Assembly: GCF_003096715.1 (NCBI RefSeq)
Contig: NZ_QEOL01000012.1
Span: forward strand, 124,001-188,000
Direction: 5' to 3'
From: Paraburkholderia silvatlantica
Lineage (GTDB): Bacteria; Pseudomonadota; Gammaproteobacteria; Burkholderiales; Burkholderiaceae
DNA: 64,000 nucleotides
Below, one piece after another: positions 8,655-16,130 of the stretch. The notes below the pieces were generated by a model that was given only the letters and a program-made list of their open reading frames with translations, had not been told where the DNA came from and made no database searches. The first letter of the stretch is position 1, and each line of letters starts with the position of its first letter. The translations under genes and the position numbers were made by a program.

Positions 8655-9800
8655 ATGAAGAAGATTACAATTTCCTGTGCGGCAGGTTCGATCCTCGCCG
8701 TTGCGGCGTCACCGGCGTTCGCGCAAAGCTCGGTCACCCTTTACGGTCTTGTCGACGCGGCCGTCCGGTATCAGACAAATGCAGCCCCCGACGGCAAGGA
8801 CCTGGTCGGTATGACAGTTGGTCCGGAAACCAACAGCCGTTGGGGATTGAGGGGAACAGAAGATCTCGGCGGTGGGCTGTCTGCGATCTTCCGTCTTGAA
8901 AACCAGTTTGACGCATTCAATGGCAAGCTGAGTTCACCGAATGAGCTTTTCGGCAGGCAGTCATATGTCGGTCTGTCGAGCGATACCTACGGGACTCTTA
9001 CTCTCGGCCGCCAATATTCTCCTCTCTACGACTCGATGGGTGAAATTTTCGATCCGCTGACAGTGGGGGACTACTGGCAAGACAGTTGGGTGTGGAACGG
9101 TATTGGGCCGTACCTTATCGTCAACAACGCTGTGAAGTACACAGTGACGGTCGATGGGCTGACTCTTGATGCCCTCTACGGCTTTGGGAACCAGGCTGGT
9201 TCTGTGGGTCTTGGCAGCACGTACGGTGTAGACCTGACATATGTTCGCGGTCCTGCCACTCTCGGCGCTGGCTTCCAGCAGACATCTGTTACGTCCGCGC
9301 AAGGCAGCCTGGTCAACGGAGGGAAAATTAACATGCTGCACATCAGCGGAGCGTATCAGCTCACATCGTCAGTGCGATTGCTCGCCGGCTGGCTTCATTC
9401 GCAGGACCAGTCCGGAACGACTGACATCAACATGCAGCAGGCCGGTGCCCCGGGACTTCCGGGTAGCAGCCCGAACCGGATCGACGACGCATTCTATGTG
9501 GGTGGAAACTGGCAGGCGACCGGTGCCTTGCTATTTACGGTAGCCGGCTACTACGACCACGCACGCAATGCCGAGCGACTCGATGGAACGCTTGGATCGG
9601 GTATCAACTACTCGGCCACGCTGCTTGCAGAGTATTCATTGTCGAAACACACGGAAGTGTACGGAACGGCTGACTTCGCACGTGGCAACGGCGCATTCGC
9701 CGCGGATTATCCCGGTTCGACCAATCAGGCTGGCGTTGTTGACAGCATCGGCCGTACGAACAACGTTGGCGTGGCAGTAGGTCTTCGCCAGATGTTCTGA
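8655..9800 (+). CDS. Outer-membrane porin, Gram-negative general porin family
   Basis: A 381-residue trimeric-type porin. The ATG at 8655 begins a typical signal peptide (MKKITISCAAGSILAVAAS, cleavage after AFA). Next come QSSVTLYGLVDAAVRY, SRWGLRGTEDLGGGLSAIFRLE, FGRQSYVGLSSDTYGTLTLGRQY and a C-terminal RQMF ending in Phe, the beta-barrel assembly signal. It passes small hydrophilic solutes through the outer membrane. No ribosome-binding site precedes the ATG, because the upstream DNA is the foreign dehydratase copy. It probably lost its native leader, so expression now depends on the captured control region or on translational coupling to the frame from 8232. Confidence 0.88.
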   Translation: MKKITISCAAGSILAVAASPAFAQSSVTLYGLVDAAVRYQTNAAPDGKDLVGMTVGPETNSRWGLRGTEDLGGGLSAIFRLENQFDAFNGKLSSPNELFGRQSYVGLSSDTYGTLTLGRQYSPLYDSMGEIFDPLTVGDYWQDSWVWNGIGPYLIVNNAVKYTVTVDGLTLDALYGFGNQAGSVGLGSTYGVDLTYVRGPATLGAGFQQTSVTSAQGSLVNGGKINMLHISGAYQLTSSVRLLAGWLHSQDQSGTTDINMQQAGAPGLPGSSPNRIDDAFYVGGNWQATGALLFTVAGYYDHARNAERLDGTLGSGINYSATLLAEYSLSKHTEVYGTADFARGNGAFAADYPGSTNQAGVVDSIGRTNNVGVAVGLRQMF

Positions 9801-10033
9801 CGACGGACAGAACCCATGTATGCGCTGCCCCGGGCCGCAATGCAGCTTGGGGTTGCCGCATTGTTGAAAGACAGGGGCTGCACCGATCGTATTTCGCAGC
9901 GCTCGCACTCATTTTATCGGGCCACCACTGAAGCCATATGGGTGCAATGGACATTCATTGATACCCACGCATATTCAAGCGTAACGCGGGTCCAGTCGAC
10001 GAAACACTCTGTGCTTTCACAACGGGCCGCCGT
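9801..10033. other. Intergenic remnant, nothing recognised
   Basis: Between the porin stop and the headless SDR no domain was recognised on either strand and no terminator was seen. Confidence 0.4.
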
Positions 10034-10489
10034 GTGGTAGCCCACAGCTTCAACCACAATTTTGAGGTCAACGCCCGGGGCCTCCTATTCACGGTGCAGA
10101 AGTCTTTGCCTCTCATGAACAACGGCGCGTCGATCATCCTGACGAGCACCATCGCTTCCCTGCGTGGATTCCCGGTTCGTTCAGCCTATGCCGCCTCGAA
10201 GGTGGCGCTGCGTTCCTATGCCCGAACCTGGACGATGGAGCTGAAGGATCGTGGCATCCGCGTCAACACGATCACGCCGGGTCCGTGCGGCACGCCGCTG
10301 ATCGACGCACAGGAAAGCACTCCGGAGGCCGCCGCGGCGACGCGTGCCAAGCACGCTGCGAATATACCGCTCGGTCGCATGGCAAGGCCGGAAGAGATCG
10401 CGGGGGCAATGTTCTTCCTTGCGTCAGAGGACAACAGCTTCGTTGCCGGTAGTGAGCTGCTGGTTGACGGCGGCATGTGCTCCGTCTGA
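10034..10489 (+). pseudogene. Short-chain dehydrogenase/reductase lacking its N-terminal third
   Basis: From about codon 10 this frame is a classical SDR: FEVNARGLLFTVQK (the conserved Asn), SIILTSTIASLRG, SAYAASKVALRSYAR (catalytic Tyr-x3-Lys), RVNTITPGPCGTPL, then the C-terminal LASEDNSFVAGSELLVDGGM. The glycine-rich NAD(P)-binding segment (TGxxxGIG) and the first ~85 residues are missing, and upstream sequence is unrelated. It cannot form a normal Rossmann fold, so it is treated as a pseudogene even though 151 codons remain open. The coding part is otherwise undamaged, which suggests recent truncation. Confidence 0.8.
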
Positions 10490-10640
10490 CGCATCGACGG
10501 AAGGCTCTGGTGAGTCGTAGCCGCGTAGGCCGTCGGCATTGCCCGAACTCCGCATGGAACACCCCGACAAGCCGAAGATCGCAGAGCTCAGGCCATAGTC
10601 CTAGAGCTTCCAGCAAACAATCCGAAACTGGAGAACAATC

Positions 10641-11057
10641 ATGACAGCCAGAGATAAAGGCAATGCGGCGACGCGAGAACTCATGGGCACCGAACAATCC
10701 GAACGTCTCGCCACGGCGGCCGCATCCGATACGTTCGGTGCCGATATCGCCGGATATGCCATCGATCATGTTTTCGGCGATATCTGGACGCGCAAAGGCC
10801 TAGACCAGCCGCGCCGTAGCCTCATCACCATGACGGTCATGGTGGCAATGCGGCAGCCGCATGAATTTGGCCTCCACATGAATTTCGCACTCGATCACGG
10901 CATGCCGCTTCACGAGATCGAAGAAGCACTGATCCAGATGCTTCCCTATGTCGGGTTTCCCGCCATTTCGAGCGTGCTGCCGATTGCGACGAAGATCATA
11001 GCCGAACGGGGCTTCGACAAGACGTCAGACTATGCAGGTCATCGTGGCCTGCTCTGA
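10641..11057 (+). CDS. Carboxymuconolactone decarboxylase (CMD) family protein
   Basis: A 138-residue all-helical protein of the CMD/AhpD superfamily. The text RRSLITMTVMVAMRQPHEFGLHMNFALDHGMPLHEIEEALIQM is split here by position: the RSL/TMTVMVA helix at residues ~55-70, the ELxLH-like segment at ~75-80, and the helix ending in QMLPYVGFPA at ~100-112. No CxxC pair is present, so it resembles true gamma-CMD more than peroxidase-like AhpD. A GGAG sequence precedes the ATG. It follows the truncated SDR on the same strand, a pairing common in oxidoreductase operons. The function is probably in breakdown of a small carbonyl or lactone compound (inference). Confidence 0.85.
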   Translation: MTARDKGNAATRELMGTEQSERLATAAASDTFGADIAGYAIDHVFGDIWTRKGLDQPRRSLITMTVMVAMRQPHEFGLHMNFALDHGMPLHEIEEALIQMLPYVGFPAISSVLPIATKIIAERGFDKTSDYAGHRGLL

Positions 11058-11192
11058 GAAGCAGCCCCGGTCTGATCGCTTTCAACTACGGCAACACTCT
11101 GCGCAGGAGGCCGCCAGCGAGCGCCGGTTGCCAACTTGTGGGCCTCGATCTGTCGTCCGTAGGCCGCCTTGACCTTGGCCTTGGCTTGATCG

Positions 11193-11474
11193 CTATTCCG
11201 CTTTTGAACGGGTGATCTGCGCCACTTTCACACAGGGCTGTTGCTGCGTGGCGCGTGGCGTCACCACGCCCACCGTGGACGCGACGCACACGGCCAGTCG
11301 ACGCGCCAGCTCGTCTTGCAGCACGGCAAACAGTTCGGCGCTGTCCTGCGGCAACGCTTCGCCTGCGACTTCCGGCAAGGCGTGCAGTGCCACGGCGGCA
11401 GGCGATTCCGGCACGTCCGGAGCAGAGTTTTCCAGCCGGTCTTGCACTTTCAGGCTCACGCCGAGCGGCAATCC
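11193..11474 (-). pseudogene. Remnant of plasmid/ICE-type ParB partition protein (C-terminal region)
   Basis: The minus strand reads VSLKVQDRLENSAPDVPES, then EVAGEALPQDSAELFAVLQ, then DELARRLAVCVASTVGVVT. I recognise this pattern from ParB/RepB-like proteins of Burkholderiales plasmids and integrative elements ('DELxRLLAVCVASTVDVVTPRAT'). DNA-binding and N-terminal parts are absent. It is joined at its 5' side to the broken quinone oxidoreductase. Recognition is from memory of the family and is only moderately secure. Confidence 0.45.
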
Positions 11475-11925
11475 TTCGCCTCGATTCCGCCGTTGACGAC
11501 CAGCGAGCGCCACGCAGTCACCGTCGCCGTGGGCAAAGTCGCCGCTTCGGTATGTGAATATCCGGCAGGAGCGTGGGTGAAGGCCGTTTCCGGGGCGAGC
11601 ACGCAGTCGCATGCATAGCGGTCGATGCCGTCGCCGGGCGTCGTGGAAAAGTCGCTGACCGGGGGGCACCATCAACCCATTGTGGGAAGAATGTCGAGAC
11701 GACGTGATCTCCCACTGCGAAGCCGAACACGCCGTCGCCGATCGCTTCGACCACGCCTGCGCCGTCTGCCATGGGAATACGTCCAGGCGCAGCCCACGTC
11801 CTTCCGGTCACAATGCCGAGATCATGGAAATTGATCGAGGTCGCATGCAGGCGGACCCGGATGGTTCCCGGACCCGGCATCCCTGGATCGGGCAATTCGA
11901 CCATCGTGAGGGCTTCGAGGCCCAC
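11475..11925 (-). pseudogene. Broken zinc-type alcohol dehydrogenase/quinone oxidoreductase (MDR family)
   Basis: The start ATG (11925) opens an MDR N-terminal domain: LPDPGMPGPGTIRVRLHATS, then NFHDLGIVTGR, MADGAGVVEAIGDGV and GDHVVSTFFPQWVDGAP. A run of six G (11661-11666, plus strand) breaks the frame. Adding one base restores SDFSTTPGDGIDRYAC, APETAFTHAPAGYSHTEAAT and TAWRSLVVNGG up to about 11475, where family homology ends at the ParB-like remnant. The NADPH-binding domain is missing, so the gene is dead even if the homopolymer shift were a sequencing error. Confidence 0.8.
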
Positions 11926-11957
11926 CTGACCATTGGAGAGAACGCGCGCATGATGGG

Positions 11958-12800
11958 TCAGACGCGGGCAAGCGCCGCGGGCTGTGATTCGGCTGAGTGC
12001 AAATTCTCAACGGGATCGCCCTGTTGCGCCAGGTGGATGCGGAGGCCCGTTTCTCCGGAACCGAGACCGGGCTTGAGCACCTGCTGTCCATCATAGTGTC
12101 CGCCATTCTGAGTGCGATACGGGATTGGCGTGTCGGTGAAGAGATTCTCCATCCGGACCTTGAAGGCTGCCGCGACTTCCACCCAGCGCTCTTCAGACAG
12201 GCGGTCGCTCTGGTAGATGGGGAAGGGCGGCATAACATCCATGCCCGGATAGAATAGCTGTCCATGCTGGATGGGCCACAAGATCTCGTCGAGTCGGCCA
12301 TTGACGCCGCGCTCGCTATAGTGTGGCTCGCGGCCGCCGATGCTGACGACAACCATCGCCCGGCGACCGGCTAGCGTTCCTTCACCATACCGATCACCCC
12401 ATCGCTCACCACCATGCAGGCCGACGCCGTAAGCGAAGCCATGCGCATAGACGCGCTCGACCCAACCCTTCAGGATCGCCGGCGCGCTGAACCACCACAA
12501 CGGGAAGGTGAGGATGACCGCGTCGGCCCACAGCAGCTTCTGCTGCTCAGCCACGACATCGGCGGGTTGGGTGCCCGTAGCGAAGGCATTGCCCGATTCC
12601 GACGCATAGCGTAGCCGATCGGCGTTCTTACGCTGCGGGAAGTCGGCTGCATCGGCGACGGCCTTCCAGTGCATGGCGTAGAGGTCGGATACTTGAACCT
12701 GATGGCCCTGCGCGGTCAGCGTTTCGACCGCGAGGTTCTTCAAAGAGCCGGTCAGCGACTGAGCCTCTGGATGGGCGTGGACGATAAGAACGTTGCTCAT
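11958..12800 (-). CDS. NAD(P)H dehydrogenase (quinone), NQO1/MdaB-like flavodoxin fold
   Basis: A 280-residue flavoprotein of the NQO1 / flavodoxin-2 family. Key features are NVLIVHAHPEAQSLTGSLKN (FMN/FAD phosphate binding) at the N-terminus, FPLWWFSAPAILKGWVERVY near residues 95-115, and VVVSIGG at ~150. The C-terminus (ESQPAALARV) is longer than usual. Such enzymes reduce quinones by two electrons using NAD(P)H and protect against quinone stress. It begins with ATG at 12800 and is divergent from a LysR stub (12964), the normal arrangement for these genes; here the regulator is broken. It is followed by the broken quinone oxidoreductase, which suggests a former detoxification operon. Confidence 0.88.
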   Translation of the reverse strand: MSNVLIVHAHPEAQSLTGSLKNLAVETLTAQGHQVQVSDLYAMHWKAVADAADFPQRKNADRLRYASESGNAFATGTQPADVVAEQQKLLWADAVILTFPLWWFSAPAILKGWVERVYAHGFAYGVGLHGGERWGDRYGEGTLAGRRAMVVVSIGGREPHYSERGVNGRLDEILWPIQHGQLFYPGMDVMPPFPIYQSDRLSEERWVEVAAAFKVRMENLFTDTPIPYRTQNGGHYDGQQVLKPGLGSGETGLRIHLAQQGDPVENLHSAESQPAALARV

Positions 12801-12963
12801 GCTGTGATCCTGAATAAGAAAGGGAAGAGGCGGCTTTCGACCGTTCTCCTCAAAGCTAGACAGCCCTAAGGACTTTCACCGTTCATCTCGTTGATGGTGA
12901 AGCACGCAGCGTAAATGGTGATCAGGTATATTGGAAATGAATTTCATAGATACCTGCTATTGC
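12801..12963. promoter_or_regulatory. Divergent promoter region between quinone reductase and LysR stub
   Basis: This 163-base region holds ATTGGAAATGAATTTCATAGAT-like dyad sequence just before the LysR stub (TGAAATTCATTTCC overlap). It may be the regulator's old binding site. No further boxes can be assigned. Confidence 0.3.
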
Positions 12964-13080
12964 CATGGATAATTTGCGTAGTCTCGACCTGAACCTTTGC
13001 GCACGCTCAATGTATTGCTTGAGGAGCACAACGTGAGTCGGGCTGTCACGGCAGGCTTGGCCGAACTTACCTCGCCGTTG
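12964..13080 (+). pseudogene. LysR-family regulator stub, frameshifted
   Basis: The ATG at 12964 opens MDNLRSLDLN, and a shifted frame continues LRTLNVLLEEHNVSRAV. Together these are the first ~27 residues of a LysR helix-turn-helix of the type that regulates quinone reductases. The frame is broken after codon 10, a TAG follows, and no further homology continues. The effector domain is gone. Confidence 0.65.
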
Positions 13081-13221
13081 TAGAGCCTTTTCAACGTCAT
13101 CCGGGATGGTCATGCCCGATTTGAGCCGGCACTATTTTTTGTCGGCCCGGGTCATCGCGACAAAGCCGAGGATATCTCCCCGACGGGCACCAGTCAGGGC
13201 AAGACGCACCGACCCGCTCGA

Positions 13222-13479
13222 TTAGCGCACAAAATTGGCGTAAGCCGGGTTTGAGCGAGCTTCCCGCGCGCGCTGCGCTGCGAGGTCCGCACGATCATCG
13301 GGTGGTGCAGGATAAGAAGCCTTTTCATCCTCGGCTGTCGTTCCATTGAGGAACGCACGATAGAGGTCAGCGCGGACCTGCTCACGTGTGAGCCCCTTTG
13401 ACGTCGACTGGGCATGGGTGTTGGACGCGAGGAGGGTAGTCGACGCTGCGAGAAACAGAACGATGATGACGGATTTCAT
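13222..13479 (-). CDS. DUF4148 domain small exported protein
   Basis: An 85-residue protein with a signal peptide (MKSVIIVLFLAASTTLLAS, cleavage around THAQ). A DUF4148 domain follows, marked by LTREQVRADLYRAFLNG and YPAPPDDRADLAAQRAREAR. This family is widespread and multi-copy in Burkholderiales and has no assigned function; the mature protein should be periplasmic. It is transcribed away from the two-component system at 13779, so the 300-base gap between them holds two divergent promoters. It is confidently a real gene, with unknown role. Confidence 0.85.
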   Translation of the reverse strand: MKSVIIVLFLAASTTLLASNTHAQSTSKGLTREQVRADLYRAFLNGTTAEDEKASYPAPPDDRADLAAQRAREARSNPAYANFVR

Positions 13480-13778
13480 AAGCCAGTACCTCAGATAAGC
13501 GGAAACACACGGAACGTGTGGCCAGGCAGAAAGACCCCGATCGCACGTGACGTATCCATGATCTCAGGCGCGCTGGTCGCGGTGGCAGTCGAACAGATTA
13601 AGGTTTCTTTAGGATAAAAAGGGGGCGATAGCGGACCGTGATGCTTTTTCTACAAGTGCGGGTGTTCCGATGTTGACGTTCCGGACGATGAAATATTCTT
13701 CACATAACCCGCGCGATGATCTGCGATACTCGCATGGTGTCATTCCTTGTCCGGTGCGCTGGGCCGGAAACGCCGATC

Positions 13779-14456
13779 ATGGCAAAAATTCTCACGATCG
13801 AGGACGATCAAATTGTTGGGCGCGACATTGTCCATACGCTTTGCGAAGCGGGATTTGATGTCGAATGGGTGATGAGTGGAGAGGACGGTATCGCACGTGC
13901 GCTGAACGGCGAATTCAATGTGATCACACTGGACCGGATGCTGCCTGGCGTCGATGGATTGACGATACTGAAGACCCTGCGTGGTGTTGGTGTCGAGACG
14001 CCGGTGCTCATGATAAGCGCGTTGTCGGATGTCGATGAGCGGGTTCGCGGTCTGCTCGCAGGTGGCGACGATTATATTGCCAAGCCGTTTTCGCCCATAG
14101 AAATGCGCGCACGTGTCGAAGTGTTGTTGCGCCGGCGAGCTCGCCTGCCAGAACCCGAAGTCACAGTGTTACGGGTGGACGACCTGGAGATCGATCTGAT
14201 CGCACGCACGGCGCGCCGAGGCGAACATGTTGTCTCGTTGCCACCGGTGGAATTCAGGTTACTGGTCTATCTAGCCCGCAATAGCCGGCAGATTCACACA
14301 CGCACGATGATCTTCGAAGCCGTCTGGAACTTGCACTTTGATCCCGGTACCAACCTGATCGAGGTATATGTGGGCATGCTACGGAAAAAGATTGATCTGC
14401 CGGGTATGTCGCCGCTGCTGAAGACTGTGCGCGGTTCAGGCTATATGCTGGGGTGA
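13779..14456 (+). CDS. OmpR/PhoB-family response regulator
   Basis: A 225-residue two-component response regulator. The receiver domain starts at MAKILTIEDD (acidic pocket Asp9/Asp10), with phospho-acceptor Asp52 in LDRMLPG, Ser/Thr position at ~80 and Lys102 in YIAKPFSP. A winged-helix DNA-binding domain covers residues ~130-225 (LPPVEFRLLVYLARN, RTMIFEAVW, NLIEVYVGMLRKKID, KTVRGSGYML). I start it at the ATG at 13779 because homology begins there; an upstream in-frame ATG at 13716 adds 21 unlikely residues. The sensor kinase follows after four bases, so the two are co-transcribed. The signal and the target genes are unknown. Confidence 0.93.
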   Translation: MAKILTIEDDQIVGRDIVHTLCEAGFDVEWVMSGEDGIARALNGEFNVITLDRMLPGVDGLTILKTLRGVGVETPVLMISALSDVDERVRGLLAGGDDYIAKPFSPIEMRARVEVLLRRRARLPEPEVTVLRVDDLEIDLIARTARRGEHVVSLPPVEFRLLVYLARNSRQIHTRTMIFEAVWNLHFDPGTNLIEVYVGMLRKKIDLPGMSPLLKTVRGSGYMLG

Positions 14457-14460
14457 GGCG

Positions 14461-15828
14461 ATGAAGATGAGCTTCTGGCGGAGCACAATTTTCCGGCTGC
14501 TGACAATGTATGCGCTGGTATTTGCAGCGTCCGTAGTCGGACTCGTGGGCTTCAACTACTGGAACTCTGCGCGCTATACCGCCCAGCAGGCAGACTTTAA
14601 TATCAATTGGCAATTCGAATACTTCTCGGCATTGCCGCGCAACGTGTTGATCGATGAGGTCAATGCGCATTTGCGCGCGGAGATGCGTCGGCCTATCAAC
14701 TACTACGGGTTGTTCTCACGGGATGGAAAGCACATCGCTGGTGACATCGCGGTGCTGCCAGCAGATGTCAAGCCGGGTGGAGCGGGCGAATGGTTCCGTC
14801 CCGAACTTTCGCAGGACGTTCGCCAGCACCCGACTTTCATGTGGACGCGGGCCATGGTGCTGCCCGATGGCGACACCTTCATCGTAGCGCGCAATGTTGA
14901 CGAGATGACCCAGTTGCGCAACTACGTGCTGGGCGGCCTTGCATGGAGCGGTGTCGTTGCCTTGCTCGGTGGGATAGGGCTCGGAATATTGTTTTCCGCT
15001 GCGCAATTGCGTCGTCTCAACGAAATTCGACACCTGTCGTATCTGATCGCGCAAGGCGACCTGAAGACGCGCCTGCCTCTACGGGGGAGGGACGAACTTG
15101 CGTGGCTTTCCCAGATCATCAATCGCATGCTCGACGAGATAGCACGGCTGATGGGCGAAGTGAAGAGCGCCTGCGACGGCATCGCACACGATCTCCGTAC
15201 GCCCTTGATTCATATTCGTTCGTTGCTGGCCCGTATCGACGCAGAACGGCTGCAGCAGGAGGATTCGCAAAACCTGCAGCAGGCAAAAGGTGCGGCTGAC
15301 GAGGTGCTCAGGCGATTTGCTGCGATCCTGCGCATTTCCGAAATCGAAAACCTGCGTCGGCGTGGCGCCTTCAGTGATACAGCAATGCATGTTCTGTGTC
15401 GAGAGGTCGGCGAGCTTTATGCACCCGTCGCGGCGGACAAGGGTGTCAATCTGGAGTTAGATCTGCAGGATACACAACCTGTACGTGCTGACTCTGCTCT
15501 TATGTTCGAAGCGCTTGCCAATATCGTCGACAACGCGATCAAGTTCGCGCAGGAGAATGGCAAGGTCGTGATTGCCACAGGGCAGGCAAAACACGGGCCG
15601 AGGATCACCATATGCGACGATGGTCCAGGAATTCCTGCCAACGAACGGTCGGCCGTCCTTCAGCGCTTTTATCGTAGCGAAAGTACCCGTGAAAGACCGG
15701 GTTCGGGACTTGGGCTGTCGATCGTCCAGGCGGTAATGCACCTGCACGAGTTCCGGTTAACACTCTCGGATGCCAATCCGGGTACGTGCGTCACGCTCGA
15801 CTGCTGCCCTGGACACGTATTCATATGA
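14461..15828 (+). CDS. Sensor histidine kinase
   Basis: A 455-residue inner-membrane kinase, partner of the regulator just upstream. Transmembrane helix 1 spans residues ~12-32 and helix 2 ~158-180, enclosing a periplasmic sensor domain of about 125 residues. A HAMP linker follows (~180-232), then HisKA with phospho-acceptor His243 in IAHDLRTPLIHIR. The HATPase domain has NIVDNAIKFAQ (N box), ICDDGPGIP (G1), FYRSE (F box) and GSGLGLSIV (G2). All catalytic motifs are intact. The short periplasmic domain has no recognised ligand-binding fold, so the signal cannot be inferred. Confidence 0.93.
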   Translation: MKMSFWRSTIFRLLTMYALVFAASVVGLVGFNYWNSARYTAQQADFNINWQFEYFSALPRNVLIDEVNAHLRAEMRRPINYYGLFSRDGKHIAGDIAVLPADVKPGGAGEWFRPELSQDVRQHPTFMWTRAMVLPDGDTFIVARNVDEMTQLRNYVLGGLAWSGVVALLGGIGLGILFSAAQLRRLNEIRHLSYLIAQGDLKTRLPLRGRDELAWLSQIINRMLDEIARLMGEVKSACDGIAHDLRTPLIHIRSLLARIDAERLQQEDSQNLQQAKGAADEVLRRFAAILRISEIENLRRRGAFSDTAMHVLCREVGELYAPVAADKGVNLELDLQDTQPVRADSALMFEALANIVDNAIKFAQENGKVVIATGQAKHGPRITICDDGPGIPANERSAVLQRFYRSESTRERPGSGLGLSIVQAVMHLHEFRLTLSDANPGTCVTLDCCPGHVFI

Positions 15829-16130
15829 ACGGCGTGGTTGCGCGCATCATGTGTTTGCAGACTGCCGTGACGAAGCGCTGTATGGCGGCGGTTGTCCGTA
15901 CTGCGAGAGGCTGGGAGGACGCGTAAGCGGGCGGTGCAGCGCGTGCAAACGCCTCCAAACATTCGCGTTGAGCGCTGCGTGGCGCTGGCACGTCAAAGAG
16001 ACATCTGTCGACGAGCGCAATCGGCTGCTCGCATTTCGCGGGTGAAGCCGGGAAGTTCTGCGCCGCGCCAGGCGCGAATGGGTGATGCCCTGGCCGGATT
16101 CAGCGGCGTTTGGACACCACCTGCCAGGCG
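15829..16130. other. Intergenic region between convergent genes
   Basis: About 300 bases between the kinase and the end of the mannitol dehydrogenase gene. A plus-strand frame contains two CxxC pairs but has no start signal or family match. I see no terminator with a T-run. Confidence 0.4.

Noticed and set aside
7941..9800. A single 619-residue protein fusing an enolase-type domain to a porin
   Set aside because: The first ~97 codons precede any homologous start, the middle is a decayed half of a dehydratase, and the porin has a normal signal peptide at 8655. I treat it as pseudogene plus porin.
15770..16045. Plus-strand frame with two CxxC pairs suggesting a zinc ribbon
   Set aside because: Overlaps the end of the kinase gene in another frame, has no start signal and no matching family; the Cys pattern looks accidental.
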